Shown here: positions 31,267 to 34,109 of the stretch, in pieces
Position numbering within the stretch: the stretch's first letter is position 1
Layout: the number at the start of each line of letters is the position of its first letter
Source: Candidatus Magasanikiibacteriota bacterium
Lineage (GTDB): Bacteria; Patescibacteriota; Patescibacteriia; Magasanikbacterales; GWA2-37-8
NCBI GenBank assembly: GCA_943357105.1
Contig: CALRGC010000005.1
Location: 24,310-58,418 of the forward strand
Length of the DNA stretch: 34,109 bases
Reading direction: 5' to 3'
Position numbers and translations under genes: made by a program
Notes under the pieces: generated by a model
What the model saw: the letters and a program-made list of their open reading frames with translations, nothing else
What the model was told of the DNA's origin: nothing
The model's database searches: none

Positions 31267-32243
31267 TATATTTTTATTGGCTGTACAGTTTTAAATTTTT
31301 CTATCATTTTTTTAATTCCTTTTTGATTGAGTTGTCCTTCTTCTACACCAAAATGTCCTAAAACTGAACAACTATTGGCTGTGCCCCAAGTCAGACAGCC
31401 TGGCAAATCATGTCCTAAAATTTTAGCGGAGATAAATCCGGCCGAGAAAGAATCGCCCGCACCGGTTTTGGAAACTATAGGGACATCGTATGGGGTCATT
31501 TCCCAAATACCTTCGGCATTGCCAGCCAAAGCGCCGCGCGCGCCGTCGGTGATGACTACTTCTTTGGCTCCCATCCCGAGCAGAGCACCGACTAAAGTTT
31601 TGGCGGATTGGTTTAAATTAACTCCGCTGATAATTTTCGCTTCTTCCAAGTTTACAATTAATAAATCCGTTAAAGGTAAAATTTCTTTGCATAAACTAAG
31701 ACCGTATTTCAATTGAAAAGCGCCGGGGTTGAAAGCTAATTTTGTATTTTTATTTTGTTTTAAAAATTTTATTAAATTTGTTTGCAAAGAAGCAAAGCCA
31801 TCACTAAGACTGGTATAATAAATCCAATTAGTTTTTGGCATTTTCTTTGGCCAGTGGTAATTTTTTTTGCTGTGATAGGATAAAATCGTTCGTTCACCTT
31901 TGAAATTTAAAACAATAGAGTAGCGGGTTTTTGTTTTTTTATCTTTGGTAACTCCCGCAATATTTATTTTGTGTTTTTTTAGTTCGCCACTGATAATTTT
32001 GCCATTGGAGTCGTCGCCAATCGTACTGATGATGGTGGTGTTCAAATTTAATTTGGCAGTACCCAGCGCGAAATTAGCGGCGTTGCCGCCAACAGTTTGA
32101 AAGCTGTCCGTGACCGGCACTTTGGCGGCATAATCCAGGCAAAGTTTGCAATTATGGCCATCGAGATTGCATTCTACCGAAGCGTCATCAATTTTGACAT
32201 GCGTGTCTACCACCAAATCACCAATAGCGACAATATTAGGCAT
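31266..32243 (-). CDS. PfkB-family carbohydrate kinase with a Cys/His insertion
   Basis: The 325-aa ribokinase-fold kinase has the PfkB N-terminal block (AIGDLVVDTHVKI; TVGGNAANFALGTAKL), LLIVNLEEAKII, VVITDGARGALAG and the C-terminal signature KTGAGDSFSAGFISAK with the catalytic aspartate and anion hole. An insertion near the N-terminus carries C25, H30, C32 and C35 in the pattern C-x4-H-x-C-x2-C, which could bind a metal. The substrate (ribose, fructose, adenosine or another sugar) cannot be told from sequence. Two bases separate it from the upstream membrane-protein gene, so the minus-strand genes from 33240 to here probably form one operon. Confidence 0.92.
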   Translation of the reverse strand: MPNIVAIGDLVVDTHVKIDDASVECNLDGHNCKLCLDYAAKVPVTDSFQTVGGNAANFALGTAKLNLNTTIISTIGDDSNGKIISGELKKHKINIAGVTKDKKTKTRYSIVLNFKGERTILSYHSKKNYHWPKKMPKTNWIYYTSLSDGFASLQTNLIKFLKQNKNTKLAFNPGAFQLKYGLSLCKEILPLTDLLIVNLEEAKIISGVNLNQSAKTLVGALLGMGAKEVVITDGARGALAGNAEGIWEMTPYDVPIVSKTGAGDSFSAGFISAKILGHDLPGCLTWGTANSCSVLGHFGVEEGQLNQKGIKKMIEKFKTVQPIKI

Positions 32244-32244
32244 A

Positions 32245-32553
32245 TTATTTTTTTTCGTAATTTTCTATTTCTTTCTGGCTGTGTTTGTGGTGACCGGTCA
32301 TGATTTCAATAAATTCAATTAAACTTCCAGCCGTAAATCCGGCCATAGCCAACATAAAAATTTTGTTATTGATCCAAAGGGCGTAGATAAACAGACAAAC
32401 ACCGCCTAAGATAAAAACCAGATCACGGCGTTTTTCCGTTTCTAAAAATACGCCATAGATATGCAAAGTCGCCCCGGCCATAGCCACCATGTTGATCACA
32501 ATCACCGTATGATCCCAAGGCAGACCGGGAAATAAATTAAAAAGAAAGTTCAT
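32245..32553 (-). CDS. small membrane protein with His-rich tail
   Basis: This unrecognised 102-aa protein has three hydrophobic segments (about residues 16-35, 45-60 and 66-85) and a charged C-terminus GHHKHSQKEIENYEKK. The loops ETEKRRD and the tail are positively charged or His-rich, placing them inside. No family is recognised; paired-helix membrane proteins of the PnuC type are comparable only in outline. Confidence 0.7.
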   Translation of the reverse strand: MNFLFNLFPGLPWDHTVIVINMVAMAGATLHIYGVFLETEKRRDLVFILGGVCLFIYALWINNKIFMLAMAGFTAGSLIEFIEIMTGHHKHSQKEIENYEKK

Positions 32554-32577
32554 AATTAAATTAATTAAAAATTAAAT

Positions 32578-33228
32578 TTAAGCGGCTTGAGCGTAGGTCG
32601 GGGGCTGTTGTAGGCGATCGTGGCGGCTTTTTAGTTGGCGCACTCGATCGACTGTGGCAAAGAGCAGATCTTCGGTTGCTTCGGGGATTTTTCCTTTGGC
32701 AATCAGCTCAGAACTTCTTAATCTATTTAATTCCTCAAGGTTGCGATTAAGTCCGCGGTCAACTTGTTGCCAAATTGGACCACCACTGTTGAGATCACCA
32801 CTAAAAATTTGTAACCAATGATTAAAGGCGTCAATAGCACTATTAATTTTGGCGACTTCGCTTTTGACAGTCTGCTCCGGACTAAGCTCGCCTCCGGACA
32901 AAGCCGTTTCCGCCATTTTGACTGGCTTTTCTACTTCTCTGGCTTCCGCTTGTTCGATCAAACTATGCAATTGTTCGGCCTGCTGGGCCGGAAATTCATT
33001 TCCAAATAGTTGCGCTTTGGATGTAAGTTTTTGATCAATGTAGGTTAGGTCTTCCACACTTATTCCCAATCGAGCAATATCTCCACCTACTCTAGTGATT
33101 TCTTGATTAAGCAATTCTAAATTTTTTTGGATGTGGTTGGCATCCAATTCCGCGCCTTTTAAAGCCATTTTTAAATTTTCACAATTTTGTTTGCCACTGG
33201 GCATTTCTCCGCCTTGTTCTGGTCTCAT
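32578..33228 (-). CDS. hypothetical coiled-coil protein
   Basis: The 216-aa protein is unrecognised. Long helical stretches with heptad-like spacing are seen at about residues 15-55 (ENLKMALKGAELDANHIQKN and on) and 155-205 (LNRNLEELNRLRSSELIAKG), separated by a Gly/Ser-Pro linker. It ends PPTYAQAA. No transmembrane segment. The ATG at 33228 is used; a TTG at 33249 would overlap the thioredoxin reductase gene. Confidence 0.7.
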   Translation of the reverse strand: MRPEQGGEMPSGKQNCENLKMALKGAELDANHIQKNLELLNQEITRVGGDIARLGISVEDLTYIDQKLTSKAQLFGNEFPAQQAEQLHSLIEQAEAREVEKPVKMAETALSGGELSPEQTVKSEVAKINSAIDAFNHWLQIFSGDLNSGGPIWQQVDRGLNRNLEELNRLRSSELIAKGKIPEATEDLLFATVDRVRQLKSRHDRLQQPPTYAQAA

Positions 33229-33239
33229 ATAATTATATT

Positions 33240-34109
33240 TTAATTCCAACGATTTATATATTCAATGGCCGCGAGAGCGGAGGTGATGCCTTGCCCGGCG
33301 GAAATTCCGATTTGTTTATAAGCCACATCAGTGACATCACCAGCCGCCAGAATACCCGGAATATTTGTTTGGCATTTGGCATCCACCATAATTTCATTTA
33401 TTTTATTTTTTTTCACGCTGTCGATAAATTGCGAATTGGGGATCTGGCCAATATGGACCATCACCCCTTGAGTCTCAATAATTTTTTCTTCGCCGTTGGC
33501 CGTGTATTTTAAGCCAGTCACAGATTTTTCACCCAAGATTTCGGTAGTGGACGCGCTATAGATTATTTCGACATTAGAAAATGTTTTTAATTTATCAATC
33601 AAAATATTTTCTCCTTTTGGGAAGCCGAAATTATCGGCCGCACTATTTGAAAATTTGCTGATCAAATAAACTTTTTTGGCAATGCCAGCCATCATGATAG
33701 CGGATTCCAGCGCCGAGTTGCCGGATCCCACCGTAGCTGTAATTTTATTTTTGAAAAGCGGGCCGTCGCAAACGGTGCAGTAGGTGACGCCTTTGCGGTC
33801 AAATTCTTTTTCTCCAGGTATGCCCAGTTGGCGGGGGTGAATGCCGGTAGCGATTATTACTGTTTTAGTTTGGTATTGTTTTTCCGCGCCCGCGCCATCT
33901 TTGGCCACCACCGTGTGATAATTTTTTTCGGAAATTATTTTTTCTACTTTGTAGCCAGTGTCAATTTGCACACCGTAAGATTTCACATGTTCATTAAATT
34001 TCTGTGCCAGTTTAAATCCTTGAATTTCAATAATACCTGGCCAATTATTGACGACACCGGACAAAGCCACTTCGCCTCCGACATCAAAAGTGACCATTTT
34101 GAAATTTAG
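33240..34109 (-). CDS. trxB: thioredoxin-disulfide reductase, 5' end outside the window
   Basis: This FAD/NADPH flavoprotein reduces thioredoxin. The visible 289 residues begin with LNFKMVTFDVGGEVALSG, which is within the FAD domain, so about 30 residues including the GxGPAG FAD motif lie past the right edge; the frame is open to the end of the window. The redox centre is YCTVCDG, and the NADPH domain has VGSGNSALESA. IIATGIHPR, MVHIGQIPNSQFI and AAGDVTDVAYKQIGISAGQG complete the FAD site. It is the first visible gene of the minus-strand operon 33240-31266. Related alkyl hydroperoxide reductase F has an extra N-terminal domain; the missing part prevents checking. Confidence 0.94.
   Translation of the reverse strand, partial: LNFKMVTFDVGGEVALSGVVNNWPGIIEIQGFKLAQKFNEHVKSYGVQIDTGYKVEKIISEKNYHTVVAKDGAGAEKQYQTKTVIIATGIHPRQLGIPGEKEFDRKGVTYCTVCDGPLFKNKITATVGSGNSALESAIMMAGIAKKVYLISKFSNSAADNFGFPKGENILIDKLKTFSNVEIIYSASTTEILGEKSVTGLKYTANGEEKIIETQGVMVHIGQIPNSQFIDSVKKNKINEIMVDAKCQTNIPGILAAGDVTDVAYKQIGISAGQGITSALAAIEYINRWN

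Overview
The window looks like a piece of a small, AT-rich bacterial genome of the Patescibacteria / Candidate Phyla Radiation type. This is inference. It rests on tightly packed genes that mostly lack Shine-Dalgarno sites, a 23S rRNA gene interrupted by two group I introns, 23S-5S genes with no adjacent 16S gene, and a patchwork metabolism. TGA is used as a stop codon (for example in the TrmB-like gene ending at 18755), so the code is the normal bacterial one.

Layout. 1-4474: the end of an NYN-domain gene, then pnp, carbamate kinase and an ornithine-carbamoyltransferase-like gene. 4530-7860: a promoter, a structured leader and a three-gene polyamine operon: ornithine decarboxylase, spermidine synthase, and AdoMet decarboxylase fused to a degenerate aminopropyltransferase. 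7891-9828: tRNA-Leu, an SMR transporter, a GC-rich orphan Cys-rich gene, a transaldolase and an Smr-domain gene. 9855-14450: the rRNA unit, with a consensus promoter, a leader with alternative hairpins, 23S rRNA (introns at E. coli positions about 1931 and 2593, the second encoding an I-CreI-like nuclease), and 5S. 14455-14663: a 209-bp palindrome. 14682-17920: a membrane protein, then fructose-bisphosphatase, class I aldolase and a phosphoribosyltransferase. 17945-23957: a regulator-led UDP-GlcNAc operon. 23960-24572: a second GC-rich orphan gene on the minus strand, preceded by a SAM-I riboswitch. 24579-28300: a methyltransferase and a three-gene citryl-CoA synthetase/lyase-like module. 28312-34109: a membrane-anchored spermidine-synthase-like protein, a SpoU methyltransferase, hypothetical proteins, a PfkB kinase and thioredoxin reductase (5' end cut by the window).

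How the genes work together. The carbamoyltransferase and carbamate kinase can yield ornithine (or putrescine) plus ATP from a carbamoylated substrate, and the next operon turns ornithine into spermidine. FBPase, aldolase and transaldolase supply sugar phosphates. GlmS, a GlmU-N-only uridylyltransferase, a GNA1-like acetyltransferase and a YvcK/GlmR homologue look like a UDP-GlcNAc pathway with a eukaryote-like acetylation step.

The most unusual signals are: a SAM-I riboswitch driving an orphan high-GC gene; two high-GC one-gene islands; a possible attenuator with a 40-codon reading frame in front of 23S rRNA; the long palindrome after 5S; and the split citrate-cleavage-like module. All pairings and motifs were read by eye. 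No database search or folding program was run.
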